A stretch of DNA of 64,000 nt from Sclerotinia nivalis (GCA_029531795.1 JAPEIS010000012.1:2170001-2234000), one strand, 5' to 3'; positions 45,494 to 58,841 are shown, counted from the stretch's first letter. Program-made: numbers and translations. Notes: generated from the letters alone by a model not told the origin.

Positions 45494-46635
45494 ATGGCTT
45501 CCTCTTCTTTCAGAGATTCCATGAATTCCCTAGGGTGGTCACGTCGCGACCCGGACCTTCCCGTCAACACTGCTCAGCAGACCGGCGGCCTTCTATCTTC
45601 AATAAAATCGTTAAATCCATTTGGAGATAGTGGCTACGTTCGACTGCCTACCACAGAGGGGGCGGGAGCGCCTCTGCCTGGTCGAAATCGACGTGAAGAA
45701 GAAGAAGGATGGTTTGCCCGTAAGTCAACCTACCTACCGAACGTTTCCATTTCCCCACACGTTGCACTGTCCCTGCATCCGCTGCCATCTGGTGCGACGT
45801 ACATTGGTGGTGTTGAGTGTGGCTTGACTGGCTCTTTCGTATTACTTCAAAAATTGATTATCTAGAGGGCTGACTATTCAATTTTCCCATATTCAGTGAG
45901 TAGGTGGGACCGTCTTTTATTATTTGCTGGGTTCAATATTGGTGCATTGGCCTGCTTTGTTATCTGTTTCGTATTATTCCCGTACTTGATTGTTCTTCCA
46001 ACCAAGTTTGCGATTCTGTGAGTCTCACTTTCCTTGCTATTTTAAACCCGTACCCTGCAAGCTTAGTCCAATATGAGTCGAAGAACTTCAAACTTTCAAC
46101 AATTTCGCCTCCATGCAACTACCCGTCGGGCATTGTGTATGGAGTTTTAAGTTTGTCGATCACTCATGATACTACTCAAGTATTAATGAATGATTTGAGA
46201 TATTGAACGATTACGAAGTTATGATTCATACATCTACACCCTCAGAACTGACTTGGAGCGTGTGACAACTAGATGGACCTTAGGTTCAATGTTATTCCTC
46301 GCATCATGGGCTGCAATGATGGGCCCGTGGACGTACATTAGCCACCTGATATCAGCGCCACGCCTTCCATTTACCACGACCTATTTTGGATCCATCGGGT
46401 TGACCCTATATTTCAGTCTGGGTGTAAGTGTTTTCTCCGAAATATGATTCCCCACCATCTTCTAATAACATATGGCGTGTAGCTTCGAAGCAAGCCGTTG
46501 ACCTTGATCTCGGCCATTATTCAAATAATATGCTTGACTTGGTATCTGGTCAGCTATTTCCCAATGGGTTCCAGCGGTCTTCGATTGGCGACAAGTTTCG
46601 GAGTCAATAGAGCAGCTGCGTGGATGTCAGGATAA
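45494..46635 (+). CDS. SFT2: SFT2-family vesicle transport protein (four exons)
   Basis: CDS join(45494..45719, 45897..46017, 46273..46423, 46483..46635), 216 residues; total length is divisible by three and all introns are GT-AG. The N-terminal cytosolic part (MASSSFRDSMNSLGWSRR, then a Gly/Pro/Arg/Glu-rich stretch) leads into four membrane segments. These are LLLFAGFNIGALACFVICF (about 83-101), LGSMLFLASWAAMMGPW (about 119-135), YFGSIGLTLYFSLG (about 150-166) and LISAIIQIICLTWYLVSYFP (about 175-194). The end GLRLATSFGVNRAAAWMSG is typical of fungal SFT2. The family acts in Golgi membranes in endosome-to-Golgi fusion (known for yeast Sft2). The start ATG 45494 was chosen because the upstream in-frame codons are AT-rich and unlike the family. 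Confidence 0.92.
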
Positions 46636-48019
46636 GCTTGTGGAGACGGATGAGGTAATCCCTGTGAATCAGCAATTTTGTAAAATAGTGCATACAGATA
46701 CTTATACCATAGTAAATATCTCGACGACCTTTTTTACCAGGTTTGTATCAGTCAGTGTATCAATGTACGTATCAAATGATGTAAATTATCTCGGAAGTTA
46801 TCCGCAAATGAGGAAGGCTTTGTAACCTTCTACTTGCATGCAGCATCTCGTCGGGGGACGTGACATATAACCAGCTTCCTCGAGTTATGTACCAGTACTG
46901 GTCCTTTATTTGCGTATATGTAGGAAGAGATTGGGTTGCAGATAGTGATACAAGATCTTCCGAATACCTGCAAGTGTAATGCGAGTCGACCAAAAGGACT
47001 TTTGTCTCTAGTACGGGGGTTACATTTGAGGGGAAGCATTCGTCATCAAGGGTTCCCAGGTATCGTCATTCTCAGATCAGATAGTTGGCTTCACGGAAAC
47101 GAGGATGAGAGATATCGTGAAGGAAGTGAGGGCTTTGATAACCCGGTGATTGGGATTTGCACTTCATACCAGAATATCTCGGAATGGCTCGTTCGTCTGA
47201 AGATTTATCTGGCTGCAGCCTGGATTGTGGTAATGTGATGTTCTTTCATTACACTCGCAGATAAGATAGCTTTAGAACTTTGAACTTTAAAAACATGAAT
47301 ATATACCCGCTGTATGTTAAGAAAATACTGTAATCTTAAAAATATCTATATTCGCAAATTCGTTCTCGTAGAAAAGCTCAAAATTTGAAGATATATTATG
47401 CTGATTTGATAACAAGATTTTGCACATTGATGAGAATGGCCAAAATGAGGGGGCGGGTGTAGGCATGTATGATTTTCAGATACGATCAATGATACCGTAA
47501 CGATGACCAGGTGGATACGATCCAAGAGCTAGAAAATGGAGGGGTAATTTTTGGTGTGGATACACCTACGCCCGCCCACCTTTGCATGTTTTGGATGAGA
47601 TTTTTATTTTTGCTTTTTTCTCGTAGGCGCAAGACGCGATTCGAGGGTTGATGATTATGATTTAGTCATGCCGATACCGAATTCAAGGTCAAATAAAGTA
47701 CTTTGGCTTCAGATTCCTTGAGGGGGGGGAGGAGGGGAGGTACGGCATTTGGATTTCGTGGAGGGGATCGTGAATGGGTGAAGAATGAAAAGACGGCGAT
47801 AGTGACGCATTTGTCTCATGTATTTATGGTGAATGGGAGTTTTTGAGAAGGAAGACTTGGAGGGGCAGGAAAAAAAGATCCACTATGTATGCAGGTGGGA
47901 GAAATAGGAAATTACCTTGGCTATCTGAAGAAGAACATTGAATCGTGGATGAGGCAACATAAAATGAAGGTTTTAGACCACTCATTACATCGTGACTAGA
48001 TTTGGAAAGGGTGATGGCA

Positions 48020-48056
48020 GGTAAGGAAGGCAAGGAAGGCAAGGAAGGCAAGGCAG
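48020..48056. repeat. Minisatellite, GGCAAGGAA units
   Basis: About four imperfect tandem copies of the 9-bp unit AAGGAAGGC (GTAAGGAAGG, then CAAGGAAGGC repeats). Confidence 0.85.
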
Positions 48057-48598
48057 TATCCCATGGTATTCAGCTGCTCTAATGAGGGACAGGTTCAAAT
48101 ACTCAGCGGACAATGATCTTATGTGCATGAATATTTTGTTGATATATTTGTCTGGGTTCATAGAAGAGAATGAAGATATAAAAAGAACGTTCGCGGTTAA
48201 TTGAGGGATTCCAAGGACTGTAAGTGATTGGTATCTTATTGTGTAACGCATTGAGGTTGGTATGTCATGAATGAAAAATTATTTTTGTATGATGACTCGT
48301 CGTCATGTTGAGCACAGAGATTGGTTTCCAGCCTTGAAAAAGGCTCTCTCTACTGCGGGCACATTGTTGATTTTATCTGGTAGAAAAGGATTACTAGGCA
48401 GATAGGAAGGAGGAGGGGTAAGACTCACAGGTAGTAGTAGAATGACGAGGTAGGTACAATTTATACCTGGTACTTAGAGTAAATGTAGACGAATGATAAT
48501 TAATTATATGATTAATGATCGATCCCAATAAAGGAATACTGTAACTTTACAAAGTGTCCAGATCTTGTGAATCCTTCTTATTTCTAGATGAACAAACG

Positions 48599-48674
48599 CT
48601 CTGCTCTCTGCTCTCTGCTCTCTGCTCTCTGCTCTCTGCTCTCTGCTCTCTGCTCTCTGCTCTCTGCTCTCTGC
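48599..48674. repeat. Heptanucleotide microsatellite (CTCTCTG)n
   Basis: About eleven nearly perfect tandem copies of the 7-bp unit TCTCTGC. The open frame across it (48554-48814) is a repeat artefact (LCSLLSA repeats). Confidence 0.95.
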
Positions 48675-49499
48675 CTCTTCACATAGACGGGAATCATAAT
48701 ATCGTATACATAAAATCGTATATTGTGCTGAATTTAAACATTCTCAAAATATCCACTACCTACCTAGATACTGATACACGTAGTATTTCCAATGAAGAAA
48801 ATTCAAAAAGATAAAACAAGTGAAAAGTTTAATATCTATAATACGTTACCTATACATAAGCTAATTGATCTATTTTGGCAACACCAACGGAACTTTTATA
48901 CTAGGACCTTCCGTGAAGCCGCTCGGCGTCCATGGAACAACTGGAAGAAGTGTAAAATTCTCAGCCGAGAAAAGAAAATCCACTAAATTCAGAATCTAGC
49001 AAAAATAATTCAGATCGACTTCAACCCTAAAGATTCTGCCTTCTCTCAATTTTAAACTCCCATATTTTTTTCAATCTCTTTCCCTCCGACCCCATTTGAA
49101 CACCTCTTGTCATAAAAGTGGTTTAAAAAAAGGTCTTCTCTCATTTGAATACCCATCTCTTCCAAAAAAAAATAACCATTGGTTTTTGTTTGGAACGGAC
49201 AACCAAAAGATTTCCGGCAGTACAGCAACTGTAATACACTGTCAAACACTGGGAACACTGGGAGTTTTACACCATTGCTGACTTGTTCTTCCTGGATTGA
49301 GTACTAAAAGATCTATCTCATAGGACTGATCTTCTGGTATATCTACTATCTTGAAAGGTGCGTGGTGGATTTTGATACTTTCATAATAATTATTTTTGTG
49401 CGGCTTTACATCCGCGCAATTGCAGATCAGGCAACTTGAAGAAACTGCGTTCCATGTCATATTGATTCACAAATGGGTCATATTATGTTGGAATAATAC

Positions 49500-50036
49500 A
49501 GCTAACATTCAATTATAGAATCATAGTTTCCATTCAGCTGTTCGAGCTCACTTTTGCGTCGGCGCCAGCACTACCTGTGTCATCAAACAAAAATTCCGTT
49601 TCGTTCCACACGACTTTACTGCCCACGATTCATAAACACCGGAACTTGTTAACTATCGGTCCTTGATCTGCCTTTACATTCTCAAGTCATTTCTTGGACT
49701 TCGATATTTTGCGAAACTCGCGCGACAGAATACTTTCCCATATCGCGCAAATACGCCTCATATCTATTCCAGACGAAGTTTCCGCAGCGATCTCTTCAGA
49801 TCTCGATTCCTCCGTCTGTACCAAATCGGTTCGATTTTTTCTAGACGTTGATATTTGATCAGCGCATTCGGATAGCAGTGCGGAGAGGTCGAGTAAACCT
49901 CTCCGGACGTCCAATACTGAGGGTGAATTTCTAGTCACCTCTCTGTATCAACTTCAAGCATTAAGAGTACCCGTTCGCAAGAATTGGACTCGCTTGATTG
50001 AGTGAAGAAGTCATATCTTTTGTGATACAAGTCACA
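49500..50036 (+). promoter_or_regulatory. Promoter and 5' leader of the LARP1-like gene
   Basis: About 540 bp before the ATG at 50037. It contains an open stretch from 49663 to 49851 that could be an upstream ORF (MICLYILKSFLGLRYFAKLA start), but whether it is in the transcript is unknown. No TATA box was placed with confidence. Confidence 0.35.
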
Positions 50037-53000
50037 ATGGCATCGGCAACACCGAAATCTGAGAGCACCCCTACCCCGCCTACATTCTCATATGCGATGG
50101 CCGCAAAAGGTCGCGCAACTCCAACTGCAAACTCAGCCATGCAGTCAAGCCAGGCATCAGCTTCTGGTGTCAGCACACCTGCTAAGGAATCGAATTCCGT
50201 ATCGAATACACCTTCAGCGTCGGTCAGTGGGGCAGCAGGATCTGAAAACGGCGATAGAAATATCAATGGCGCCACGGAAGCTCTGAGCAAAAGTGATCCG
50301 CTGGGAGTCGGAGTAAACACGGATGCGAAACCAACATCGCAAGTAAGCACGGGCTCTATTTCGGAGTCACCCAATGTGAATGCTGCGCCAAGTGCAACGA
50401 TACCAAAGGAGGAGGAGCTCGCTTTAAATGGAACTGCGGATGCGTCTGAACAAGGGTGGGAGAAAGCCGGACGAAGTAGAGATGATAAGCCTTCTATGGA
50501 GGCGAGTGAGGGGAGAAAACCTAAGAAGTCCAAGAAGCAAAAGAAGGACGACAAGGAGGCAGAAAAGGAGAAGGAGAAAGAAAAGGAGGAAGTGAAGGTA
50601 CCAGAGGTTCCCCTGGTTCCAGCTCCACCTCCAGCTGTAAACTTCTGGGAGCAGCGCAAAGAGGCACAGGCTGCAAAGACAAAGTCGAGTCCTTCAATAC
50701 CCCAAACAGCAAACTCATTCGGCGAAATCTCTACCTCCAATTCCACTACAAAAGCTTTCGACCCAAGACGAAAGGGAAAGAGTTCTGTTGAAGATGAGAA
50801 GGCACCACAGGTCGGCAAGGACACTGCCTTGAACAAGGGTCAAAAGAAAGGTCCAGATGGTCTGATCAAGGGGAAAGAGGATTCAAATAAGCGACCCACA
50901 AGAGGTAGTAGGGCCGGCGAAGAAAAGGACAAGAGTGCTTCCAGTCCATTACCTCCTCCAGTTGAGGATTCTATGGCGTGGCCAACACCAGAAACCGCGC
51001 TTGAAGAAGAGAAGCGTAAGCTCCAAGAGGAAGATAAAGTCAAGAAGGACGAGAAGGACGAGAATCCCTCCAACAAGCCAAGGACGAAGGAGAAGTGGGT
51101 CCCAGTGCCGTACACTCCATCAGTCACATTCAATACTCCATTACCAGTTCGAGGCGGACGAGGACGAGGTGGTGCTCGTGTAGGCCGTGAGGGTGGACGT
51201 ACTAGTCATGTGGCAAATGGTGCTACTGGAGAAAAATTGACAGGAGGTGTTGCTAAGCCTGCCGAGTCTAGTGAAGTAGCTGAAAAGCGCGGAGTAAGAT
51301 CATCGTCTCTTCCGCCGAACTCCTCTAGGAGGCCTACGAACGAGGAAGATGCCAGTCGTGACCCACGCAAGCATATGACCACCTCGAATGCTGACAAAGG
51401 AAAGGCGGGTGCTAGTAAGAATGAACCTGTATCGCCGACTGATACTAGAAGAACTTCTATCGCTACCCAGACGGACAAAGATAGTCAGACCGTTCAGAAA
51501 GGACAGGGTGTTAGCGAAGGACAGTTTCCAACTAAATCTGGCTTTGGTGACCGCAGAAATGACGGTTCCGGAAGTTCTGACTTCAAAAACGGAAGCAAGG
51601 ATCAGAGAGCTGAGGGTCGGGCAGAACGGGGCCGCGGAGGATATCGTGGTCGAGGCACTCACAATGCTTTCCCTAACGCTCAGCATGTTTTCGCCAATGG
51701 CCACAATACAATCCCACCTTATCAAGGGCGTCAAAATTCAACACCCTACAGTCCCCCTCCTCAAGGGCTATTCAGTCACCAATACACCCAAGCTCCTCCC
51801 CGTACTCGTGGAAGCTCGAGATCACAATCCATTCCAAACGTCGCCATGTACCCAAGAGGTGGCTATGCGAATGGCAATCAACAAATGGCACCTCTGCAGA
51901 CCATGTATGACTATGTATCAATGCAACCCATGAGCGCTTTACCATACACTTCTTTCACAGACTCCCAGTCTGTGACTCTTTTGTCAATGGTCAAGATGCA
52001 ATTGGAATATTACTTCTCGATTGACAATTTGTGCAAGGATGTTTACTTAAGGAAACACATGGACTCGCAAGGATTTGTATTCCTACACTTTGTGGCCGAG
52101 TTCAAACGAATTCAGTCTCTTACACGAGACATTGATATGTTGAGATACGCGTGTCAACAATCCACTGAAATTGAGATTGTTAAGGGTGAGGATGGTGTTG
52201 ATAGAATACGAAGACGCGATGGTTGGGATCAATGGGTGATGCCATCTGAGGAGAGAGAAGAGTCAATGAAACATAATGATGGACCAGCTACCCTAATTCG
52301 TGATAACCATGGACCACCAAGCCATATGGGTCAAATCATGATGCCAGGTCAAGAGATGGGCTCACCAGCCTTCAGTCCCGGTGGAAATGATTTTATGAGA
52401 TATGGGAATGGAGCCGACCAAGCGCCTTTAGCCAATGGTAATGGCAACCACTATCACGAAGATACACCGCTATCAGCTGCGGTACCTAACTTCACTCCTG
52501 GTCTGTTGCCGTTAAATGGAAATACCGTCCCATCGCCTGACCCTTTAGCGTCAGAAACCACATTCACTGATGAACAGGTTGAGAACCTAAATTTGGTGTT
52601 TTCACAAGCTTCCCGCAAGACTAGTGACCAAAAACCCGTCAAGCACCCATACCACCACTCATCATCAAGAACCTTCTCCAATGGGTCAATTGATGGTAGG
52701 TCAATCAACGAGGAATTGTATGACGAGCGTCAAGGTCGACCTTTGGTCAATGGGTCCCACCCACAAGAGAGGTAAATATGTGCCACTTTGAATTCTACAT
52801 TAATCTACGGTTCTGACTTATACTATTCTAGCTCTACAGAAGGTGATCGACGGACACTTTCCCCCCATTCAAGCTACAGCAATGCCCCAACCGTCATGTG
52901 GGTTAAGGATCAAAGACGACAAGCAGCAATCTCCGAATCTAATACCACCGAGAAATATACCACCTTCCGTGAAAGGGCAATTAGAGTCCGAGAAACTACT

Positions 53001-53375
53001 CAGCCTGGTGAAACTCACACTGACATGAAGTTACTTTACGAGTTCTGGGCGCACTTTTTGTGCAGGAATTTCAATCCAAGCATGTACTACGAATTCCGCA
53101 GGTTGGCTCTTGAGGACAACAACAACAACGCATCTACAGGAATGGAACAGTTGATCCTTTATTACGATGAAACCCTCAACAACAAGAAGAAGACTATCAA
53201 CGAGGTCTTAGCCGGACATTATGTAGATGTTGTCAAGGGTGATGATTCTCCAACTCAACGATCTGCATTCTCAAAACTTCGTACTTCTTGGCGAAATGGT
53301 GCCCTTGATTTGAAGAGTCGAAAAAAGATTGACAACCTACTCGATGCTCATTTGAAGGCATTACTTGAGCAATAA
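50037..53375 (+). CDS. LARP1-like RNA-binding protein with La motif and DM15 region
   Basis: CDS join(50037..52771, 52832..53375), 1,092 residues, one 60-nt GT-AG intron with a CTGAC branch-like site. The start is ATG 50037 (CACAATGG context). The N-terminal FSYAMAAKGRA motif is followed by a Lys/Glu-rich segment (about 160-190). RG-rich patches are at about 372-389 (RGGRGRGGARVGREGGR) and 524-540. The La motif is at about 645-735 (VKMQLEYYFSIDNLCKDVYL, HMDSQGFVFLHFVAEFKRI). The second exon carries a DM15-like repeat region at about 977-1092 (LLYEFWAHFLCRNFNPSMYY, EFRRLALED, GMEQLILYYDE). In animals La plus DM15 defines LARP1, which binds mRNA 5' ends and controls translation and stability of ribosomal-protein mRNAs. 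A cytoplasmic translation role is inferred. The minus-strand ORF 49961-50836 is a shadow. Confidence 0.9.
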
Positions 53376-54915
53376 ATTCCCCCTACCTTTTTAATGTACG
53401 TCTCGATACCCACGTAGCTTTGGAGTCATGCTTGGCCATTGACTTGGAGGTTACGTACTTGGCTTGACATCTACGTTCTCCCTTCATCACCTTTTACGAC
53501 TTGGCCCGCCCTATATCTTCTGGCATCGCTTCAACCAACGTGGCTCGACTGTTCATCGCTCCAATTATGCAACGTTGCCTTTCGCTCGCATGACATGTAG
53601 CGATACAGATATTATGATCTGAGCAACTTAAGTTGACCGTATTTCCGAGTTTTGATATGTGGTTTCTACGGCGTTTATCAGGAGCTATCAGAGGATTGGA
53701 GATCTCTGGGCATCAACTACGACTTGAGTTATGAAGCTCCAACCTTTTTTCTCGGCAGAGTGCTGGGTGGGTGGGTATGACAAATAATATGGCTTTCTCT
53801 CTCATTCATGTTTTGCTTTTTACATGTTCATATTCTGGCATAGCCACGGCATACTTTTAGTTTCACCATCAAAAGTCTTCGGCAGACATGTTGTCAGTCG
53901 GGCATATTGCTTTTTCCGAGAAAAGATTGGGTTTTATGCGTGCGATTAATGGTTACAAAAAATGGCTTTTACTTGTTTTTGGGGGGGAAGGGGGGATGCG
54001 AATTTCGCAAAATACAATGATATGTTGCATCTTCCTCTCATGAATGATAGGAGTGTGTGGAAATGCATCAATGTTACATAAGATAGAAAAACCCAATTTG
54101 CTGCTACCTTGTATCATAGAAAATCCTAACAGCAAAACTATCTTCTGATCAATTGAAGTGTTGAATTGTGTGCTCACATATCTTATATCTTGGATGGATG
54201 GAGTGAGATTTTGATGAATCAAGTTCTTATAATAACGGGGTATTGGTGATTCAAATGGTAATTGTGAGTGCACGATACATGCCTTCCATATTTGTCAAGT
54301 ATTAAGTAACTTGAAGAAAGGAAGTTTGTTTGATCTTAAGGAAAACTACATCAACCAACGAACCATCTCCATGTATGTCCATCAAATTCAAGGACCTCAT
54401 AAACAATACAAAGTCCTTTAAGTTATCTCTTGATATCTCATTTCATTGTCTGGACTGATGACATCTCATTGTGTAGTGGTGTTTGATTATTTGTTCAGAA
54501 GTCCCCAGGAGTCTCCAACAGTTCCCAGCAGTTTTCGGTATTCCTCTTTTCTATCTAGAATCACCTCTACATCTTTTTCTGTATCATATCTCTCTACCTC
54601 AGCTTCACCATATACAAATTGTTACTAGTGACATAGTCTTCGGATAAGCACTTCACTTTCTGGAAGCTTCTTCCCCCTTCAAACATTCACTTCCTTCTCA
54701 TTTATCTGATCAATGAAAGATATTTAGGATATTATCTTTTATAACTGAGGAGCGTATACCTTGAGAGGCTTGTCTTGTTCTTTCTATTTCCAGTCCTTAA
54801 TCTTCCTCCCTTCTTTCAAAAAATCACATCTCTCGAAGTTTTCTTTGCTTGCCAGCAACAACAACAACAACGATCAAGTCAATAGTTGATATTTATCAAC
54901 GATTGCTTTACAGTC
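53376..54915. other. Intergenic region between LARP1-like and FtsJ-like genes
   Basis: 1.5 kb with only short ORFs. The first part is the 3' UTR of the LARP1-like gene. 54,640-54,915 is pyrimidine-rich with CAACAACAACAACAACG just before the FtsJ-like start and probably is its promoter/leader. Confidence 0.5.
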
Positions 54916-56554
54916 ATGAATTCTCCAACCGACGATGGCCCTAATATTGTGGCGAAGCTCGAGATCTTTAAGAGTAAACTAGCTACGCTGAAGGATAATG
55001 GTACAGTTTTAAGCATCAAAGATCTCGCAAAGGAGCTCTTCGATCTTACTCTTGAAGAGGCGTCGACGGAATTGGGAATTCGTGATGACCCCAGGGGAAA
55101 ACAAACCACACAGGCTACGCAGATATTGAAGGTTTATTTAATCTTGTCAGATGGGGGGTGTAGAAGAGTTGTGGAACTTAGGAGCCGGGTAGGTTCTTTC
55201 AATGCCCTTATGCGGCATATCAATTTCAGATTCGCGTGATCTCCTCGTGGGACCGTCCTTTTACCTCTCTCCACTGTCGTTCTACTACTTGTCGAATTCA
55301 CAGTCGCGTGCGATCATTAATATTTGCACATAGGGATGGCATGATAACAGAGAAGAGGGCGACGAGCACTTCCGACAGCAGCGAAAACGTGCTGATTCGA
55401 CCACACCTGAGGAGGAACGCAGCTTTTACAGGATGATGCAACAGATCGGGGACGAAATGCATAAGTCTCACCACATCTTTACTATACCCTTCGTCCCAGA
55501 CGATCAAGTCAATATACTCGATCTTTGCATGGCTCCTGGCGGCTATACAGCAGCAGCTCTCGGCCATCGCAATGGATTTAAGGCGTATGGCATCACATTG
55601 GCCCCTGAATCTGGTGGCCATACTGTTATTATCGACAAAAATCGTCTCCAAGGTCTCAGATTCCATGATATCACAATGTTTAAAGAGTTTTGCCCAAGTG
55701 ATAAAGATATTCCCGAGTGTTTCAGGTCCAGATTTAGTGATATTAGGCCCTTCAAGTCTATCAAGTATCATCTCGTATTTGCGGATGGAAAGACTCTCCG
55801 TACTCACGATCGCATCAAGGACACCTATGATGCCAATCTTAATAAGGAAACGGTACGCTTACAAACTTCGCAACTAATCCTCGCGATGAACAGAATGCAC
55901 AATGGAGGCACCCTGGTCATGTTATTACACAAGGTTGATACATGGCACTCAGCTTTCTTGTTGTACACGTTTTCGAAATTTGCGGAGATTGAAGTCTTCA
56001 AGCCAGTTAAAAAACATGCTACAAGAAGTAGCTTTTACATGATAGCAAAAAACATCAAAGTCAATCATCCGGAGGCACTCAGGGCTATTGAGGAATGGCG
56101 GGAAGACTGGGTGAGTTCTTTTTTTTTCTGAGCTATTACTCCTCTTCATATTTCCTATGCTTTCACGGCTTGGGCATTGTAAGAAATCTTCTTGCTACGA
56201 GCACAACTGACTCGTGATTTACAGTATCGTGCCACATTTGGAGGTCCAGAAAATACGGGTCTACCAAAGGAGGAGCCGACAAATGAGACAGTTCAAGAGT
56301 TGCTACTAGAATTTGGACCAGAATTGGTCAAGTTGGGACACAAGGCTTGGATGATCCAGGCGAATGCATTGAGTCAGACAAGCTACGCAGGCTCAACGAC
56401 CGATGGTAAGCTTGGGCGAATTGTTAGTAGGCTCGATGATATAAATGAAAAGTTTGAGGTAAAACTGAAGGCTGAGGATATCGCAGTGAGCTTAGAGAAG
56501 TTGATGAAGAAAAATGATGGCGAGGATGCAGAGGGCGTCAATGAAATTGATTGA
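54916..56554 (+). CDS. FtsJ-type (RrmJ-like) SAM-dependent methyltransferase, three exons
   Basis: CDS join(54916..55188, 55334..56110, 56225..56554), 459 residues, in frame across GT-AG introns of 145 and 114 nt. The joins were chosen because they give RSR/GWHDNREEGDEHF and REDW/YRATFGGP. SAM motif I is at 152-163 (ILDLCMAPGGYT). Candidate catalytic positions of the FtsJ K-D-K-E tetrad are Lys135, Asp242 (FADGK) and Lys291 (LLHKVDT). The expected final Glu is not seen: the KKHATRSSFYM block (317-327) has Ser or Phe there. FtsJ enzymes 2'-O-methylate RNA ribose, but the RNA target here is unknown and activity is uncertain if the Glu is truly absent. The C-terminal 110 residues look helical. 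Short frames around 55236-55436 are intronic shadows. Confidence 0.85.
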
Positions 56555-58841
56555 ACAACGTTAGCCTGTTTTCACGCTGCTTTCACGTCGTTTTACCTTC
56601 GGGAAATATTCACTAAGATGATGTTGCTTTTAGGGGTAAAATTGGGGTTCAGAAAGCGTGTCTGGAGTGGGCTTAAGGTCATCTTTAAGGATCATCATGA
56701 GGGAGTGAAAATGGAGCGTGGGGTGGGATATGCGCCAATTTGTGGTAGAGGAGCTGGCGGATGGGCAGTGGCAAGTGATGGCCAAGTTATTACTGGTAGA
56801 GAGGTTAGAATTGATGATCAGGCTACTGCTGGTCGCACCATTCGTACTACCGGGGACAATAGAGCCATGTTTATGATGGGAGCTTAATTCGATCTGCTTT
56901 GCGTGTCTGGAGCTGCTTTGAGAATTGGAATGGCTGATATCATGTTGGGAGGGGTGGGTAGTTGACAGTGATCTGTTCAAATGACAATGAACATCATTCT
57001 CTCACATAATATTGAAAATTTGTGTTCACTCGTATAGGGACTACAGAATGGGCATTAATACGTGCTTTCTACTCTACAGACTAGGAACTCTATGCACCTA
57101 GCTGTATGGTCTACCGGCCTATGTAAGGTAATAAATCTCTATTACCTCGCGACGTTGGAAGAGCACAGTTAGCCACTTCGATAACGCCGAAATAAACTGC
57201 TAATATGACCCCATATAATAAAACCACTGTTGCTCAACAAATTAGCTTTCGTAGACCACTAACCAATACATCCGTGGTTTCACAGTGTGGTGCATGATGG
57301 GAGGGATTGTCGTAAAATTTGGGTGAGAGGTAAGTGGAAATTTACTCATTGGTTGCAAGTGTACGAGGTTTGTTATCTCATAGTACCTATATAGATGAGA
57401 GATAGTTATGAAAAAAAACCTGGAAAGTATTAGACTATGTCGGACACTTGATTTAAATGGCTGAGGGATATAAAATGTTTGGTTAGTCGAGATATCGTAT
57501 TTACTCAAGCTGTGTATAAAGCCTGGATCAGTGCTCTCTTAAGTTTTGTTGGCGAGAGAGATTGTAGTACTACATGTGATGCTGATGATGGATGAAAAGC
57601 ATCAATACTAGTTCTGGGAAGGAAAGTACTGGGACGGCGAAATTTTCAACATTTAGAAGACGCAGTTCCGAATGGATAAATGGAGGATCTTATCTTATAT
57701 CGTGTATTTAGAGAGAGTTTCATTCTTTTCTTCTTCTGGGATTGATGTTGCCCCTTCTCTTGTTGTTGTCATGTCTTCACTGGGAGGGTAATCATTTCTG
57801 TGAGAACGATACGTACTAATTGGCTTTCTTCTTTGCCTCTTCTGGAAATAGAGCTCTGCTTCCTCCACTTCCCTCCTTACTCATCTATTATTGTCGAGTT
57901 CCCAGGATGGTGTGGTATGTACACCGTTACGTACACAATGTTTTACACGTTGATGAAAATTAATGGATAGTGACCTTAAGATAGTACTCACTCATGTATC
58001 TTCCTTGACCAATAGTCACACGCTTTAATCCTCTTTTGGACCTGGGGTGTAATTGTGGATCTCCATGCTTTCATCTATAAAGACCGTCAAACCGGGTATC
58101 TCAACTGCTTACAGAAAAAAAATTAATAGCTGAAGGGAGATGGAATGGCTTAAGTTGTAGACCAGGCCACTCAAGAGTATCGGAATTGAGAGTATCAAGT
58201 AATAGACGTTAGGATTTCGATGTGGTGAGGTATAAGAGGAGCTACTATAATTCTCAATAGGTGCAGGATGCCATATAAAACTGACATGTAAGATATACAA
58301 CCGAAAAGCGATTAGCTTTAATATGAATGAATGGGAAGAGGGAGTTCTGGAAGGCGTGGGTTACTAGGGGGAAATCGCCTCCTGATTCTGTGGTGCAGTT
58401 GTCGATGTAAAGACGAGAACATTCTGGAGTTAACTCAGTAGCTGCTATGGAAAGGAAATCTGACGTCTTAGGAATTCAGCTGTAAGATGTACAGTCCATT
58501 GATGTAGTCCATTGAAAGAGGGGTTTGTTAGCATGTGTCTGTATCAATGATATTGAAGCTTGTTTGGTTGATGTAGAATTATTATCATGGATATTTAAAT
58601 CAAACATTGGACACATGGCTCTGTCAGTAAAACTTCTTTTTAAAAACATTGATTCATATTTATGAGAATATTGTAAAGATAGTAAGTTATTATGACGACT
58701 CTGATGACTATCACAAACCACCGAATTTCTTAACCACCGGGCACCTAAATCACCAAATACCCAAATCACGGAAACCCTAATCGCATTACCCCATAAAACA
58801 AAGCCCAAGACTCTCTTCCCCCTTCCATGTCAAAGCTCAAG
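56555..58841. other. Convergent intergenic region between FtsJ-like and esterase genes
   Basis: 2.3 kb. The + strand frame 56618-56887 (89 codons, Gly/Arg-rich) directly follows the FtsJ-like stop and is most likely 3' UTR; no homology is recognised. The rest holds short random ORFs. Both flanking genes end into this region, so terminators should lie within it. Confidence 0.5.

Larger units (their letters stand above)
46636..49499. other. Intergenic region between SFT2 and LARP1-like gene
   Basis: Only short ORFs (for example 46936-47238 and 47985-48251) with no recognisable product. Contains a 9-bp minisatellite (48020-48056) and a 7-bp microsatellite (48599-48674). The first few hundred bases are probably the SFT2 3' UTR. 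Confidence 0.5.

Noticed and set aside
48554..48814. ORF across the CTCTCTG microsatellite
   Set aside because: Open only because the 7-bp repeat lacks stops; gives a repeated LCSLLSA peptide.
49961..50836. 291-codon minus-strand ORF antisense to the LARP1-like gene
   Set aside because: Its product is a Ser/Ala/Leu/Phe-rich mirror of the low-complexity coding strand; the + strand carries recognisable La and DM15 domains, so this is a shadow.
56618..56887. 89-codon + strand Gly/Arg-rich ORF just after the FtsJ-like gene
   Set aside because: Immediately follows the stop of a complete gene and has no family match; most likely 3' UTR.
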